Assembly: GCF_000196515.1 (NCBI RefSeq)
Contig: NC_014248.1
Span: 5,026,001-5,090,000, forward strand
Length of the DNA stretch: 64,000 nucleotides
From: 'Nostoc azollae' 0708
Lineage (GTDB): Bacteria; Cyanobacteriota; Cyanobacteriia; Cyanobacteriales; Nostocaceae
Direction of reading: 5' to 3'
In this document: piece by piece, positions 37,211-48,436 of the stretch
Numbering within the stretch: position 1 is the stretch's first letter
Layout: each line of letters starts with the position of its first letter
Translations under genes and position numbers: made by a program
The notes under the pieces: generated by a model
The model's database searches: none
What the model saw: the letters and a program-made list of their open reading frames with translations, nothing else
What the model was told of the DNA's origin: nothing

Positions 37211-39280
37211 CTAAAACTCAACCCCCAAAACCCGCACCAAAAACGCCCACTTATCCGCCGCTTCCTCAATAATTTTCGCCGTCGGTTTACCTGCACCATG
37301 TCCAGCTTTCGTTTCAATTCTAATCAACACCGGTGCATTACCAACATGACATTCTTGCAAAGCTGCCGCAAACTTAAAACTATGGGCAGGAACTACCCTA
37401 TCATCATGATCAGCCGTAGTAATTAAAGTACTAGGATAAGCTGTCCCCATCTGCAAATTATGCAACGGTGAATAAGCATAAAGAGTTTTAAACTCCTCCG
37501 CATTTTCCGAAGAACCATATTCAGCTATCCAAGCCCAACCAATAGTAAATTGATGGAAACGCAACATATCCATTACACCCACTGCGGGTAAAGCAGCAGC
37601 AAATAAATCAGGGCGTTGTGTCATACAAGCACCCACTAACAAACCACCATTACTACCACCACCAATAGCCAGTTTTTTAGGTTGAGTGTAATTATTAGCA
37701 ATTAACCATTCAGCCGCAGCAATAAAATCATCAAAAACATTCTGCTTTTTCTCCTTCATTCCCGCTTGATGCCATTCTTCTCCATATTCACCACCACCGC
37801 GCAAATTAGGTACAGCATAAACTCCCCCCATTTCCAGCCACACTAACAAACTTACGGAAAAATTAGGAGTCAAAGAAATATTAAAACCGCCATATCCATA
37901 GAGATAAATTAGGTTATTACCATCTAATTCAATGCCTTCTTTGTGAGTGATAAACATCGGTACTTGTGTACCGTCTTTACTTTGATAAAAGACTTGTTTT
38001 GTCTCATAATCATTAGGATTAAAATCTATCTTGGGCTGACGGAAAATTTCACTTTTACCAGTTTTCATGTAGTAGCGGTAGATAGTGTCCGGTCTAATAA
38101 AGCTGGTGAAACTATAAAATGTTTCTGTATCATAACGTTTACCACCAAAGCCTCTAGCAGAAGCGAGTTCTGGTAATTCTACTTCGCGGATAAAGTTACC
38201 AGTGAGATCAAATATTTTAATTTGGCTGTGAGCATCTTGGAGATAATCAGCCACAAATTGATTATTTAAAATGCCAACACTTTCTAATGTTTCTGGGGCT
38301 TGGGGAATAATTTCTAACCAATTTTCTGACGCTTGATTTTGAGTATCAATGGCAATAACTCTACCCCGTGGTGCATTTAAATCTGTACGAAAGTAGAAAA
38401 CTCCATCATCATGATCAATAAAGCTATAATCTGCCTCAAATTGGTTAATTAATTCGACCACCTCAGCATTAGGGTTAGTCAAATCTTTGTAAAAAGCCAA
38501 GTTTCTGTAGTCAGTCCCTAGCCAAACAGAAATAATCAGATATTTGCCATCTTCTGTTACAGTTCCACTAAAACCCCATTCTTTTTCATCAGGACGATGA
38601 TAAATTAATATGTCTTCTGATTGAGATGTACCAAGTTTGTGGTAATAAAGTTTGTGGTAATAATTAACATCTTCTAATTTGGTTTTTTCATTTGGTTCAT
38701 CATAACGACTGTAGAAAAAACCTTGATGGTCATTAGTCCAAGAAGCACCAGAAAATTTCACCCATTTTAAATGATCTTGTAAGTCTTCACCTGTTTGAAT
38801 ATCTCTAACTTTCCATTCTTGCCAATCTGAACCACAGGTAGATAAACTATATGCTAAAAGTTGACCATTTTCACTAATTTCAATTCCCAAAAGAGCAACT
38901 GTACCGTCTGCGGAAAGTTGATTAGGGTCTAGTAAAACTCTAGGTTCTGCATCTAAAATGGGCAGAATATAGAGAACACTTTGGTTTTGCAGTCCGTCAT
39001 TTTTGAAATAAAAGTAGTTTTCACCTTTTTTAAAGGGAATACCATACTTTTCATGATCCCATAATTTTGTGAGACGCTGTTTAATTTTTTCTCGCGCTGG
39101 AATTTGGTTTAGATAAGTGAAAGTAATTTGATTTTGTGCGTCAACCCAGGCTTTTGTTTCTTCCGAATCTGGATCTTCTAAAGCACGGTAAGGATCGACA
39201 ACCACAGTACCGTGATAATTATCAACTTGATTGCTTTTTTTGGTGGTGGGATAGGTGAGAGGAGTTTGAGAATTAGACAT
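37211..39280 (-). CDS. Prolyl oligopeptidase family S9 serine peptidase
   Basis: 689 residues, full length for S9A. An N-terminal beta-propeller starts at DNYHGTVVVDPYRALEDPDS (about 22-41), the typical entry. The C-terminal alpha/beta-hydrolase domain has the nucleophile in GGGSNGGLL (about 535-543), the Asp in TADHDDRVVPAHS (about 620-632) and the His in TKAGHGAGKPTAK (about 655-667). No signal peptide, so it is probably cytosolic, cutting short peptides after proline. It is a single gene followed at about 120 bp by the hmp-like operon end. No damage seen. Confidence 0.93.
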   Translation of the reverse strand: MSNSQTPLTYPTTKKSNQVDNYHGTVVVDPYRALEDPDSEETKAWVDAQNQITFTYLNQIPAREKIKQRLTKLWDHEKYGIPFKKGENYFYFKNDGLQNQSVLYILPILDAEPRVLLDPNQLSADGTVALLGIEISENGQLLAYSLSTCGSDWQEWKVRDIQTGEDLQDHLKWVKFSGASWTNDHQGFFYSRYDEPNEKTKLEDVNYYHKLYYHKLGTSQSEDILIYHRPDEKEWGFSGTVTEDGKYLIISVWLGTDYRNLAFYKDLTNPNAEVVELINQFEADYSFIDHDDGVFYFRTDLNAPRGRVIAIDTQNQASENWLEIIPQAPETLESVGILNNQFVADYLQDAHSQIKIFDLTGNFIREVELPELASARGFGGKRYDTETFYSFTSFIRPDTIYRYYMKTGKSEIFRQPKIDFNPNDYETKQVFYQSKDGTQVPMFITHKEGIELDGNNLIYLYGYGGFNISLTPNFSVSLLVWLEMGGVYAVPNLRGGGEYGEEWHQAGMKEKKQNVFDDFIAAAEWLIANNYTQPKKLAIGGGSNGGLLVGACMTQRPDLFAAALPAVGVMDMLRFHQFTIGWAWIAEYGSSENAEEFKTLYAYSPLHNLQMGTAYPSTLITTADHDDRVVPAHSFKFAAALQECHVGNAPVLIRIETKAGHGAGKPTAKIIEEAADKWAFLVRVLGVEF

Positions 39281-39401
39281 AGTTATAGAAATTATTGCAG
39301 TGCATTCTCTATTTTCCCCATATCCCCATCTTTAGGCTACTACTCAAGAATATAAATTAGGTTTTGGGTAGTGAGGACTTTTCCCGGTCCCCAGTCCCTA
39401 C

Positions 39402-42400
39402 TTAAGCGATAACCAGTTTTTCCCCTTTCAGCATCCGGGAAGCTGCTTCTAGTAGTGCTTCTTCTAGATAGGGTTTGGTAAAGTAACCACTAGCACCCAA
39501 TTGAACGGCCATTTGTCTATGTTTATCTGCACCTCGTGAGGTGAGCATGGCTATAGGTAAATGATTGAGAGTGGTGTCTTTTTGGATGCGTGATAGCAAT
39601 TCTAGTCCATCACATCTGGGCATTTCAATGTCACAGAAGACGATATCGCAAGGTAAACCAGAACGTAGTTTATCCCAGGCTTCTTGACCATCACGGGCTT
39701 GTTCAACGCGATAACCTGCTTTGTTGAAGGTGAGGGAAAGTAGTTCTCGAACAGTGATTGAGTCATCGACTATTAGAACTGTGGGTTCAATTTTTACTTC
39801 TGGGGCTTCAAGCATAGGAGGAAGGGCTTTCCGCGGCCAAGAACCGCCACCAATTTGTCTGGACATCTTACCTTGGAAGATGTCGATGATTTCTAAAACG
39901 TCGGCAATGGGCATAATGCGACCATCACCGAGAACGGTAGCACCGGCTACACCACTGGGTTTGGGTGCTGGCCCTTCAAATTGTTTAATAACTATTTCTT
40001 GCTCGCTGAGAACTTGGTCTATTTGGAGGGCAACCATTGAATTACCTGACCGCAAGATCACGACAGAAAGCATGTCATCATCTCGCGTACTGCTGTAGAT
40101 ACTGGCACGACTGATCTGGCGATTGAAGGCTAAAATTTCCTGTAAAGGTCGGAATGGTAGAACTGTATCCCGCCAGTAAATAAATGATTGTCCATCAATA
40201 TCTTTGTGAATATCTGTGATGGGTATATCTACTGTGTCTTCTACGCCGTCCATTGGGAAGGCAATTCTGGATTTATCGGATATGCAGCAGAGAGCTTTGC
40301 AGATACTCAGGGTGAGTGGTAGACGAATAGTGAAGGTGGTTCCTTTACCTAGTACAGAATCTGTGCTAACTGTGCCGCGAATTTCGTTAATATCGTTTTC
40401 AACTACGTTCATGCCCACACCCCGGCCTTTGATATCATCAATTTCATCGGCGGTGCTGAAACTGGGCAGGAACAAAAGTTCATATAAGTCTTGGCGGGTC
40501 ATATTTTGCGCTTCTTCTGGTGTGATGATCTCTTTTTGAATTGCTTTGAGTTTGACGTTATGGTGATCAATACCAGCACCATCATCGGTCACGGAAATAA
40601 CTGTTTGGTTGCCTTGGTGGAAAGCACGGATGGTAATGATGCCCAGAGGTAGTTTACCTGCTGCTTTGCGGACTTCTGTTGTTTCAATACCGTGAGCGAT
40701 CGCATTGTTGAGCATATGAGTGAGTGGATCGGTCAGATGATCCAAAATCATCTTGTCAATTAATGTATCTGCCCCTTCTGTTACCAACTCTACTTGTTTT
40801 CCATACTTGATACCGTTATCCCGCACTCCTCGACGCAAGCGATCAATGGCTTGAGCAAAAGGCACCATTCGCGCTTTGGTTAGTCTTTCTTGTAGCTGGG
40901 TGGTGACTTGGCGGAACTGCCGTGCTACACGCTCAGTTTCTTCGGTGACAAAGTCAATGTCGCTGGCTGACTCCCGCAGTCGGACAATGTATTCTATTGT
41001 TTCTTGGGAGAGGGTATGGAAAAGGGTAAATTGATCCATTTCCAGTTCGCTAAACCCTCTGTCATTATTAGCATTGCTAGACTGTCCATAGTCTCTGGAT
41101 CTGCGGCTGCTTAACAGAGAAGCTTCTAGGAGTGATCGCTCGTATAACTCCTGCATTCTTCCACCCACATCTGAAAGATGCTGTACTTGAATCAGCAAGT
41201 TATCCAATGACTGTCGCAGACGTTCATGATCCTGCTCTAAGGTGTTACGATTTACCACCAACTCTCCAACTAAGTTACTCATCTCATCCAGTTGTTTAAC
41301 TGGAATTTTCATGCCTTCTTCTCTGAGCCGACGAGTAGTGGGACGTGGTGTTTTACTGGCAGTAGATTTTGTAGTTCTGCCTTGAGCTGCAATGGTTTGA
41401 TTGACTTCAGCCAGCAATTTCTCTAAGTTCCTAAATTCATCGGATATTTCTGAGTCCACAAAAGCATTCTGAGCTTTGGAGACTGTTGGTTGACTGACTA
41501 TCGGTGCTGTTTTAGGCGTTTGTGTTGCTTGGGCATCATCTGTATTCAGCAATGCTTCTAAAGCCGCAAAATCCACATCTGGCATGGAATCGACATTAGG
41601 GGATAAATCTATTTCTTCCTCTAAATCTAATAATGTTTCTAAATCAGCAAATTCATCCTGGATATGAACCTGATTTTCTGGATTAGCTACTGCTGTAGTT
41701 TCTGCCTCTAGTTCTTCATGATTTGCTTGTTCAAGGTTTACCAGAAACTGATCAGATAAATCATCTGTAATTTCGTTTTCTAGCCCCAATTCTAAGAAAG
41801 TAGCATCCCAGGAGGCAGTATTGATGTCTTGTACCAAAGTTTCGTTGACTTCTTCCTCTTGTGCCTCTGGCTGTGTCGCGACACTCAAATTGAGAATATT
41901 GAAATTATGAGCAGTATTAATCTTTGTATTTTCCTGGCGAGCAAGTGTTGAGGAACTTTGGCTTATACTTATATTCTCTAGGGAGACTAATACATTCTCT
42001 TTATTGTCATCAAAACCAGCAAAAATATCTAGTTCCAGTTCAGCATTTGTTTCGGAAAATTGTTTAGTAAATTCTGGACTAAAATCCAGAGTTTCTGGCT
42101 CAGGAGAGAAGCTATACATTTCTGGTAAATACAATTCACCATCATCAACAATGCTAAAAGTATATTGGGAATCTGACCAGTCAGAAAATATATTATTATC
42201 TGGCTCTGATACCAATCCCAAATCCCCTAATTTTTCTTGCTCCTGTGCAGTACAATCAAAGTCTTCCAAGTAATTCAGGTTAGAAAGTGGCTGTTGAGTA
42301 TCACCTAAAGTTTCTCCAAATGATGCAAATATATCTTCTTCTAATTCCCTCACTACATCTTGTCCGACTCCAGCATTGACTCCTAATATTGCTGCTGTAT

Positions 42401-44252
42401 CTGTCGGATTCAAGAAGTCAAAATCATTTTCAGCTTGTGAAATTTCTGCTGTTGATGTTTCTGGTAAAGAAAATATATTTATATCACCAATTTCTAAATC
42501 TTCGGTTGTTTCTATTGATAAATCTGCTTGAATAACGGGTTCTATTTCGCCCAGCAAATTATCTGAAAACAAGTTTTCTAGTTGAAGCTGATGCTGTTCT
42601 GATGTGGGTTCACCAGCTACAGTTATTTCCTCTGGTGAATCGATCTTGTTAGTGGCTGAAAATTCTTCAAAACTGCTGGTAGTGACTACGGATTCTGGTG
42701 GTGTGAGTTCCTCTGAACAAGGAGATTCGTCATCATCTGGTGTTAATCCCCAGAGACTTTCCACTAATTCATCCGTCGTATTGATACTTGTTAAGCCAAT
42801 TTCTTCTGAAGATTGTGACTCTTCTGGCTCATTTATCGTCAATTCTTCATTATCAATATTAGCTAGGGAAAATTCTAAATTTGTATGAGTAATGGCAATA
42901 TCACTATGTTCTGTATTCTCTAGTTCTGAAAAGAGTTCTCCAAAGAATAGGTCTTCTGTGATATTAGTGGGGCTTTGTCGCTGATCATTGTTAGTGTCAT
43001 TATCTAATGGTGAAAGTAAATCAGCTAAATCGGCATCAGCATATTCAAATCCAGTGTTATTACTTCCTATTTGATGAATGGTAGTTTCTATGTTTTCTTC
43101 ATTTTGCCAATGTTCTTCTAAATCAGGAGTCTCACCTTCAAACAAGTCTGCTAGGGCACCCAATTCAGCAGTTCCTACCTCTAGTCCATTATGGTCAGGA
43201 GCATTGCTATTTAGATTGAATATGTCGTTTTGATCAGTGAATAAGGAAGTGGCACTCACAGAAGTTATATCTGTTTCAGTTAGTGCTATTTCTGGCAGCA
43301 GTACATTATCTGTATGTTTTTCTAGTATATTTGCAACTCCTGTGACTGTTGGTTGGTCTTCAACCCAATCAAGTTTTAGTTCATCTGGCCACTCAAGTTC
43401 GGGAATTAGTTCCAGTGCTTCTAATTCCTGACAAATGGTTATTTCTGCTTCTCTACCTTGAATAACTAATTCTTGGGCTTGTTTAATTTCGGTAATAACT
43501 ATTTTAGCTAAGGTCAAATAAGTATTATCAGGATTGGCTATCGCATTGGCAGCTGCTTGAGACAATTTGCACCAATTGGACAAATTCATTGTCTCACCAA
43601 GTTTAACTAACTTGTGACAGCATTCCTTTAAATTATCCCGTGATGAAGATGTGTTACCTTCCTTAAACAGTTGCAATATCTCCCGCAAGGACTTTAGTAC
43701 ATGAGAGTGAAACTCTGACCACTGTTCACTAGCTACTACAGCTTTTGCTGGCTCTTGTTGAGGTACTAAATCCTGTTTTGGTGCTTGTATGGGTGCATTT
43801 GCAGCAATGGGGGTGGTAGTTGCTCCTGATTGTTCAAGCAGTAGTTCTAAATGTTGATTTAGTCCCTCCAAGAATGGTTCAGTTTCTAACATCAAAGTAT
43901 TAGCCGTTTCTTCTGACAAACCAAACGGACTACCCACATGATCTAACAACGCTTTTAAAGTATCAGAGACACCAAGAAACAAAGACTCTAGCTTTTGGTC
44001 AACCTGAACTGGATGCTCTTTGAGAACTTTAAAATAATCTTCCAAACGGTGAGATGTCTGCTGGATACTGTTTAGGCCCAGCATAGCTGCCCCTCCTTTA
44101 ATGGAGTGAGCAGCCCGGAAGACTTCGTTGATCATTTCTGGGTCGTTGAGGGTATCTTGTAGCTTCAGTAACCCCTGTTCGATTGTATTCAGGTGTTCTC
44201 TAGCTTCTTCAATAAAGTAACCCAAAATCCGTTGTTGTTGTTCCGGCTGCAT
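39402..44252 (-). CDS. hmpE: Hybrid CheA histidine kinase (HmpE/PixL-like)
   Basis: 1616 residues from ATG 44252 (MQPEQQQRILGYF); a GTG 11 codons upstream is less likely. Domains in order: Hpt with phospho-accepting His in FRAAHSIKGGAAM (about 57-69); a roughly 750-residue acidic, low-complexity linker; dimerisation region (IPVKQLDEMSNLVGELVVNR, about 1000-1020); HATPase with N-box LTHMLNNAIAHG, G1 DDGAGID and G2 GRGVGMNVV; a CheW-like domain; and a C-terminal REC with VDDSITVRE and DIEMPRCDG. It is the kinase of the chemotaxis-like hmp system controlling pilus motility and polysaccharide. It is last in its operon, 136 bp after the MCP gene. The linker is unusually long. Confidence 0.88.
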   Translation of the reverse strand: MQPEQQQRILGYFIEEAREHLNTIEQGLLKLQDTLNDPEMINEVFRAAHSIKGGAAMLGLNSIQQTSHRLEDYFKVLKEHPVQVDQKLESLFLGVSDTLKALLDHVGSPFGLSEETANTLMLETEPFLEGLNQHLELLLEQSGATTTPIAANAPIQAPKQDLVPQQEPAKAVVASEQWSEFHSHVLKSLREILQLFKEGNTSSSRDNLKECCHKLVKLGETMNLSNWCKLSQAAANAIANPDNTYLTLAKIVITEIKQAQELVIQGREAEITICQELEALELIPELEWPDELKLDWVEDQPTVTGVANILEKHTDNVLLPEIALTETDITSVSATSLFTDQNDIFNLNSNAPDHNGLEVGTAELGALADLFEGETPDLEEHWQNEENIETTIHQIGSNNTGFEYADADLADLLSPLDNDTNNDQRQSPTNITEDLFFGELFSELENTEHSDIAITHTNLEFSLANIDNEELTINEPEESQSSEEIGLTSINTTDELVESLWGLTPDDDESPCSEELTPPESVVTTSSFEEFSATNKIDSPEEITVAGEPTSEQHQLQLENLFSDNLLGEIEPVIQADLSIETTEDLEIGDINIFSLPETSTAEISQAENDFDFLNPTDTAAILGVNAGVGQDVVRELEEDIFASFGETLGDTQQPLSNLNYLEDFDCTAQEQEKLGDLGLVSEPDNNIFSDWSDSQYTFSIVDDGELYLPEMYSFSPEPETLDFSPEFTKQFSETNAELELDIFAGFDDNKENVLVSLENISISQSSSTLARQENTKINTAHNFNILNLSVATQPEAQEEEVNETLVQDINTASWDATFLELGLENEITDDLSDQFLVNLEQANHEELEAETTAVANPENQVHIQDEFADLETLLDLEEEIDLSPNVDSMPDVDFAALEALLNTDDAQATQTPKTAPIVSQPTVSKAQNAFVDSEISDEFRNLEKLLAEVNQTIAAQGRTTKSTASKTPRPTTRRLREEGMKIPVKQLDEMSNLVGELVVNRNTLEQDHERLRQSLDNLLIQVQHLSDVGGRMQELYERSLLEASLLSSRRSRDYGQSSNANNDRGFSELEMDQFTLFHTLSQETIEYIVRLRESASDIDFVTEETERVARQFRQVTTQLQERLTKARMVPFAQAIDRLRRGVRDNGIKYGKQVELVTEGADTLIDKMILDHLTDPLTHMLNNAIAHGIETTEVRKAAGKLPLGIITIRAFHQGNQTVISVTDDGAGIDHHNVKLKAIQKEIITPEEAQNMTRQDLYELLFLPSFSTADEIDDIKGRGVGMNVVENDINEIRGTVSTDSVLGKGTTFTIRLPLTLSICKALCCISDKSRIAFPMDGVEDTVDIPITDIHKDIDGQSFIYWRDTVLPFRPLQEILAFNRQISRASIYSSTRDDDMLSVVILRSGNSMVALQIDQVLSEQEIVIKQFEGPAPKPSGVAGATVLGDGRIMPIADVLEIIDIFQGKMSRQIGGGSWPRKALPPMLEAPEVKIEPTVLIVDDSITVRELLSLTFNKAGYRVEQARDGQEAWDKLRSGLPCDIVFCDIEMPRCDGLELLSRIQKDTTLNHLPIAMLTSRGADKHRQMAVQLGASGYFTKPYLEEALLEAASRMLKGEKLVIA

Positions 44253-44388
44253 AAACAAGGATGAAGAATAAAGGATGATTGACACTCCCCAACCTCAAGG
44301 TAAAGGGATTCTTAAGTAGCCCAAAGGCTTATGTCAGGGTAGGAGCAAGGTGAAGCACAAATATATTTTATACTTCATCCTTATTCCT

Positions 44389-47316
44389 TTATTTAGATTC
44401 AATGGTTTCCACCCGGAAGCGTTCTACGGAAGCAATCAAGTCGCGGGATACTCCCACCAGGTGTTGTAAAGCGGCTGAGACTCGCTGTGCTTCTTGGGAT
44501 GTTTCTTGGGCTGTGAGTTCCACTGATTGCATGACCTGAGCGACAGCAAGAGAGGTTTCGGTTTGTTCTACAGTATCGCTGGTAATTGAGCGTACTAGAC
44601 TATCAATATGATCAGCTACTTGGATAATGTTTTCTAGCGCTCGCTTGGCTTCTTCTGCTAGTTTTGTTCCTTTAATTACTTGTTGTGTACCTTCTTCCAT
44701 CGCTGTCATTACAGAGCTAGTTTCACTCTGGATTTGCATCACGATTTGTTCGATTTCTTTTAAAGATTTGGCAGATTTATCAGCTAATTGGCGGACTTCA
44801 TCGGCTACAATCGCAAATCCTCTTCCCGCTTCTCCTGCTCTTGCTGCCTCAATACTGGCATTGAGCGCCAATAAGTTGGTTCTAGAAGCAATCTGGGATA
44901 CCAAGGCGACGATAGAGTTAATTTCTTGAGAAGATTCTGCTAATCGCTTCACTTTGCGGGTAGTTTCTGCCACTGTTTCCCGAATTTCCAAAATCCCCGC
45001 CACTGTATTTTCTACTGCTTCTCCTCCTTTGAGAGCGATCGCACTGGCATCACGAGCTACAGTTTCTGCTTCTTTTGCCGCTACTGCTACGCGTTGAATA
45101 GATTCGGTCATTACCTGTACGGAATTCAACGTCACTGCTAACTCTTCTGCTTGACGCAAAGCATCCCCAGATAATGCTCTAGCAAAAGTTTCTGAATTAG
45201 TCGAGCCTTTGGTTACTTCTCGTGCAGCTACTTTCACCTGCTGCACAATATCCCGCAAGTTTTGAATTGTCAGGTTAAAGGCATCCGCAACAGCACCTAG
45301 TACGTCTGCTGTCACCTCAGCTTGAACTGTTAAATCTCCTCTAGCCGCGCCTTCTACGTCGTCTAAGAGGCGGATAACTTGGCGTTGCAAGTTTTCTTTT
45401 GCTTCCTCTTGTTCCACCGCCTTGCGTTGCGCTTCATTGGTAGTTGTGAAAATTACCCGCGCCATATCGTTGAAACTCGTGGATAAGTAGCCTAATTCAT
45501 CTTCTGAGTAAACTGTGGCTTGAACATTGAGATTTCCCTCTCGGACAGCATCAAACTGAGCTTGTAAATCTTTAGTAGTGCGCCGAATTTGCTTAAGTGC
45601 GAGATTACCCATAAAGCCAGCGGTCATACCACCAGCTACTCCTGCGGCCAAAGCCATTGCCCAACCTGTATTCCGCACCGATTCCCGTTGTGAGGGTTCT
45701 GAAAATTCTGTAGCGCCAAAGCTAATCAAAGCTGCTACCACGGCTGAGGTTAGCCCCACTGTGCCAGCGATATACCATTGCTTCTTCTCTAGAGACGCAT
45801 TCTCAAAAAATCCAAACAAGCCTTGATCTATATTGACAGTTGGTTCTAGTTTAGAAGCATCTGTTTCTGTAAAAACAGGAACTGCTTCTTGCGCTCCAGT
45901 AATTGTGAATAATTCTTCATCACGGTCAACGACGTTATTCAGTGAAGCATTATCAGTAAAACTACTGCTACCGCAGGTTTTACTAACTCTATTTTCCCTG
46001 GTGTCTGACAATAACTCTATATCATTGTAGTTAGAATCTGCACTGAGATCAAAGCTAGGAATACTGCCTAAATGATCAAATTCGTTAAAATCATCCAAAA
46101 ACTGAATATTTTGTGGAGTTTCTCCCTGCAAACGGTTATTATCTTCATCACTAGCAAAGCTTTCTGAGCCAAAGGCAGACTCAAATGCTTCTAAATCGAA
46201 ACTATCATCATCAAAGTTATGTTGATTTTGTTTCCCATCTGAATTAGCCTGCTGATCGGTATGATCAGAATTGTTATTTAAAGATGAAGATACTTGATTA
46301 TTAAAGTTAGAAGCTGAGTTATTGTTTAGTTCCTCTGGAATTTTTTGTAACCAACTGTCTGCACTACTCAAAGAAGTCTCGTCACTGATGTCTATAAAAT
46401 CTTCTCTAGTGAAATCATCATGGAGTTCTTGTTCATCAATGATGACATGAAGACTTTTCTGACTATTGCTGGAGAAGCCCAAATTCCCCATATTTATATT
46501 CTCAAATTCTGATGAATCTTCTGGTTGCCTGAATGATTCAGCCAGCGATGAAGCGTTATAGTCATCTGATAAATTAATATCTCCAAAATCTGAGTTCATT
46601 TGAACATCATTCATGGCTGAATCCGCTTGATCAGAATTTCCATCAAGGTCAGAGAAATGATTATTTTTTTGGCAGACAGGAGATAATTCCAATTCTCCTA
46701 ATGCTTCACTGCCACTGCTACTTGCTTGTAGTTCAGTAAATGGTTGATCTAAAGCAAAAGGATCATTACCAAAATCTACTGTGTTACTGGATATTCGATC
46801 AAAGTTAAGACTGTCTAATGAACTATCAAACGGATTACTCACAGATATATCTTCGAGAGCTTCTTCAGATACTTCATAATCACCAAAAGATTTTAGATTA
46901 AAACTGGAGTTATCCAAGTCTATATCAACTCCTAAATCTAGTAATTCTCCTTCATCAGTTACCAGCCCGTTTGATACTTTCTCAGAATTTATTAGTTGTT
47001 CGAACTCTATTTCTGCTGCGTCTTCACGCAAAGATTGTAGATATAGATTGATATTTTCAAGATAACCAGTGGCAGAACCAATAATTCCTTCATCATCTGT
47101 TAAATGAAACACCTGCTCATATTCGGCTTTTGCTGTTTCAAAATGCTGCAAAACATAGTATATATGACCCCGCAACAGATGAGAATTAGGATCATCTGGT
47201 AGATTATTTACCGCTTGGTCCACTAAAGTAGCCGCAACCTCATAATCTCCTTGTGTATACGCTGTTACTGCCTGCTGATATTTAGAATTTTGATCATCTA
47301 TATTTGTTGTTGCCAT
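44389..47316 (-). CDS. hmpD: Methyl-accepting chemotaxis protein with TPR N-terminus (HmpD/PixJ-like)
   Basis: 975 residues from ATG 47316, chosen because a strong GGAGGGTGGAA ribosome site precedes it; the frame is open 12 codons further. The N-terminal 110 residues look like TPR repeats ([20 protein letters not shown]). A long acidic Asn/Ser-rich region follows (about 130-500), then two hydrophobic helices (about 520-570), HAMP-like segments, and the MCP signalling domain with the conserved hairpin [18 protein letters not shown] and [20 protein letters not shown]. It is the receptor feeding HmpC/HmpE. It starts 16 bp after the CheW gene stop. Confidence 0.88.
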   Translation of the reverse strand: MATTNIDDQNSKYQQAVTAYTQGDYEVAATLVDQAVNNLPDDPNSHLLRGHIYYVLQHFETAKAEYEQVFHLTDDEGIIGSATGYLENINLYLQSLREDAAEIEFEQLINSEKVSNGLVTDEGELLDLGVDIDLDNSSFNLKSFGDYEVSEEALEDISVSNPFDSSLDSLNFDRISSNTVDFGNDPFALDQPFTELQASSSGSEALGELELSPVCQKNNHFSDLDGNSDQADSAMNDVQMNSDFGDINLSDDYNASSLAESFRQPEDSSEFENINMGNLGFSSNSQKSLHVIIDEQELHDDFTREDFIDISDETSLSSADSWLQKIPEELNNNSASNFNNQVSSSLNNNSDHTDQQANSDGKQNQHNFDDDSFDLEAFESAFGSESFASDEDNNRLQGETPQNIQFLDDFNEFDHLGSIPSFDLSADSNYNDIELLSDTRENRVSKTCGSSSFTDNASLNNVVDRDEELFTITGAQEAVPVFTETDASKLEPTVNIDQGLFGFFENASLEKKQWYIAGTVGLTSAVVAALISFGATEFSEPSQRESVRNTGWAMALAAGVAGGMTAGFMGNLALKQIRRTTKDLQAQFDAVREGNLNVQATVYSEDELGYLSTSFNDMARVIFTTTNEAQRKAVEQEEAKENLQRQVIRLLDDVEGAARGDLTVQAEVTADVLGAVADAFNLTIQNLRDIVQQVKVAAREVTKGSTNSETFARALSGDALRQAEELAVTLNSVQVMTESIQRVAVAAKEAETVARDASAIALKGGEAVENTVAGILEIRETVAETTRKVKRLAESSQEINSIVALVSQIASRTNLLALNASIEAARAGEAGRGFAIVADEVRQLADKSAKSLKEIEQIVMQIQSETSSVMTAMEEGTQQVIKGTKLAEEAKRALENIIQVADHIDSLVRSITSDTVEQTETSLAVAQVMQSVELTAQETSQEAQRVSAALQHLVGVSRDLIASVERFRVETIESK

Positions 47317-47332
47317 TTCCACCCTCCCGACT

Positions 47333-47860
47333 TCATCCTGCCCACCTAGCACTTCGCAAAATTGCCGTTTGATCTATTAGTCGCAGATACTTATTATTGT
47401 TAGTATCTAACCATTCTCCACGTAAAAAGGGAGCCATAGTATCTGGGATGTTATTTGGCGGCATCAAAGATTGTGCATCTAGCCAGCCCATACCACAGAT
47501 TTGCTCGACCCCTAAGCCTACTATTATGTCTTGATCTTCAATAGCAATTACTGGTATCTCAGATTTATCTGTGTTTAAGGGAGTTGCATCCCCTAGAAAT
47601 TGACCCAAATCTGCCACCCAAATTAATCGCCCTCGCAAATTAAGAGTGCCTAAAAGCAGTGGAGAAGCGTTAGGAATTGGGGTGATGCGATCAGGACTAA
47701 GTTCTATTACTTCCCGGATGCCAGTTGCTTGCAATGCAAATTCCTGATGCGAGGGAATGTAAAATCTTAAATGTAACTCCCCTTCAGGACTTTCTAGTTG
47801 TAATTCCGGGCGAAATTGGTCTTGACCACTACCACTTAAAAAGTCGGGTTTGCTAACCAT
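47333..47860 (-). CDS. hmpC: CheW-like coupling protein (HmpC/PixI-like)
   Basis: 175 residues, one CheW domain: [20 protein letters not shown] (about 29-48), [18 protein letters not shown] (about 62-79), [11 protein letters not shown] and the late [18 protein letters not shown]. It links the MCP to the CheA kinase. It overlaps no neighbour but sits 13 bp after the CheY gene and 16 bp before the MCP start, a tight operon. Confidence 0.9.
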   Translation of the reverse strand: MVSKPDFLSGSGQDQFRPELQLESPEGELHLRFYIPSHQEFALQATGIREVIELSPDRITPIPNASPLLLGTLNLRGRLIWVADLGQFLGDATPLNTDKSEIPVIAIEDQDIIVGLGVEQICGMGWLDAQSLMPPNNIPDTMAPFLRGEWLDTNNNKYLRLIDQTAILRSARWAG

Positions 47861-47873
47861 GTTCTTTTCATCC

Positions 47874-48239
47874 TTATCCTCGCAGCAGTTGTTTGACTGT
47901 TCCTACCAATTCAGTTGGTTGAAACGGTTTGGCTATGTAAGCGTCGGCTCCCTGTTTCATACCCCAATAGCGATCAAATTCTTCACCTTTGGATGAACAC
48001 ATGACGACAGGGACATTTTGGGTCTTGGGATCGGACTTTAAACGCCGACAAAGTTCGTAGCCGTTCATCCGGGGCATGACAATATCTAAAACTACTAAAT
48101 CGGGAGGTGTGCTTTGAATTGCTTCTAAAGCTTCTACTCCATCCCCAGCATGGGTAACAGTTAGACCACTAGCTTTAAGGAGGTCTGTAATCATCTCCCT
48201 TTGGGCGATACTGTCTTCAACAATCAGAACTGTACTCAT
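47874..48239 (-). CDS. hmpB: CheY-like response regulator (HmpB/PixH-like)
   Basis: 121 residues, a single receiver domain. Phospho-acceptor Asp is in DLVVLDIVMPRMNGYE (about 48-63), acidic pocket in VLIVEDSIAQRE (about 4-15), conserved Thr/Ser in VVMCSSKG and Lys in YIAKPFQPTELV. It carries the output of the HmpE kinase. It is the first intact gene of the operon, 197 bp after the broken hmpA-like gene. Confidence 0.92.
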   Translation of the reverse strand: MSTVLIVEDSIAQREMITDLLKASGLTVTHAGDGVEALEAIQSTPPDLVVLDIVMPRMNGYELCRRLKSDPKTQNVPVVMCSSKGEEFDRYWGMKQGADAYIAKPFQPTELVGTVKQLLRG

Positions 48240-48436
48240 AAATCCCTATCTACCTCCTGCTTTATACTTTCTTTCTCTGGAATTTTCCCCAATTGTCTAT
48301 ACAAGCGATTTATTGTATAAATTATTTATACTGCTTCACTAGTTTACTGAGTATGGCAGTTTTGCTAGTGTTGGCTGATTCTGTGATAACATTTTTTACC
48401 CTATCTTTGAGCAAATCCACAAGTCTTGTATTCTGT

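Noticed and set aside
42004-46030. Several 60-100 codon plus-strand frames within the CheA and MCP genes
   Set aside because: Shadows of the acidic, Ser/Asn-rich linkers on the minus strand.
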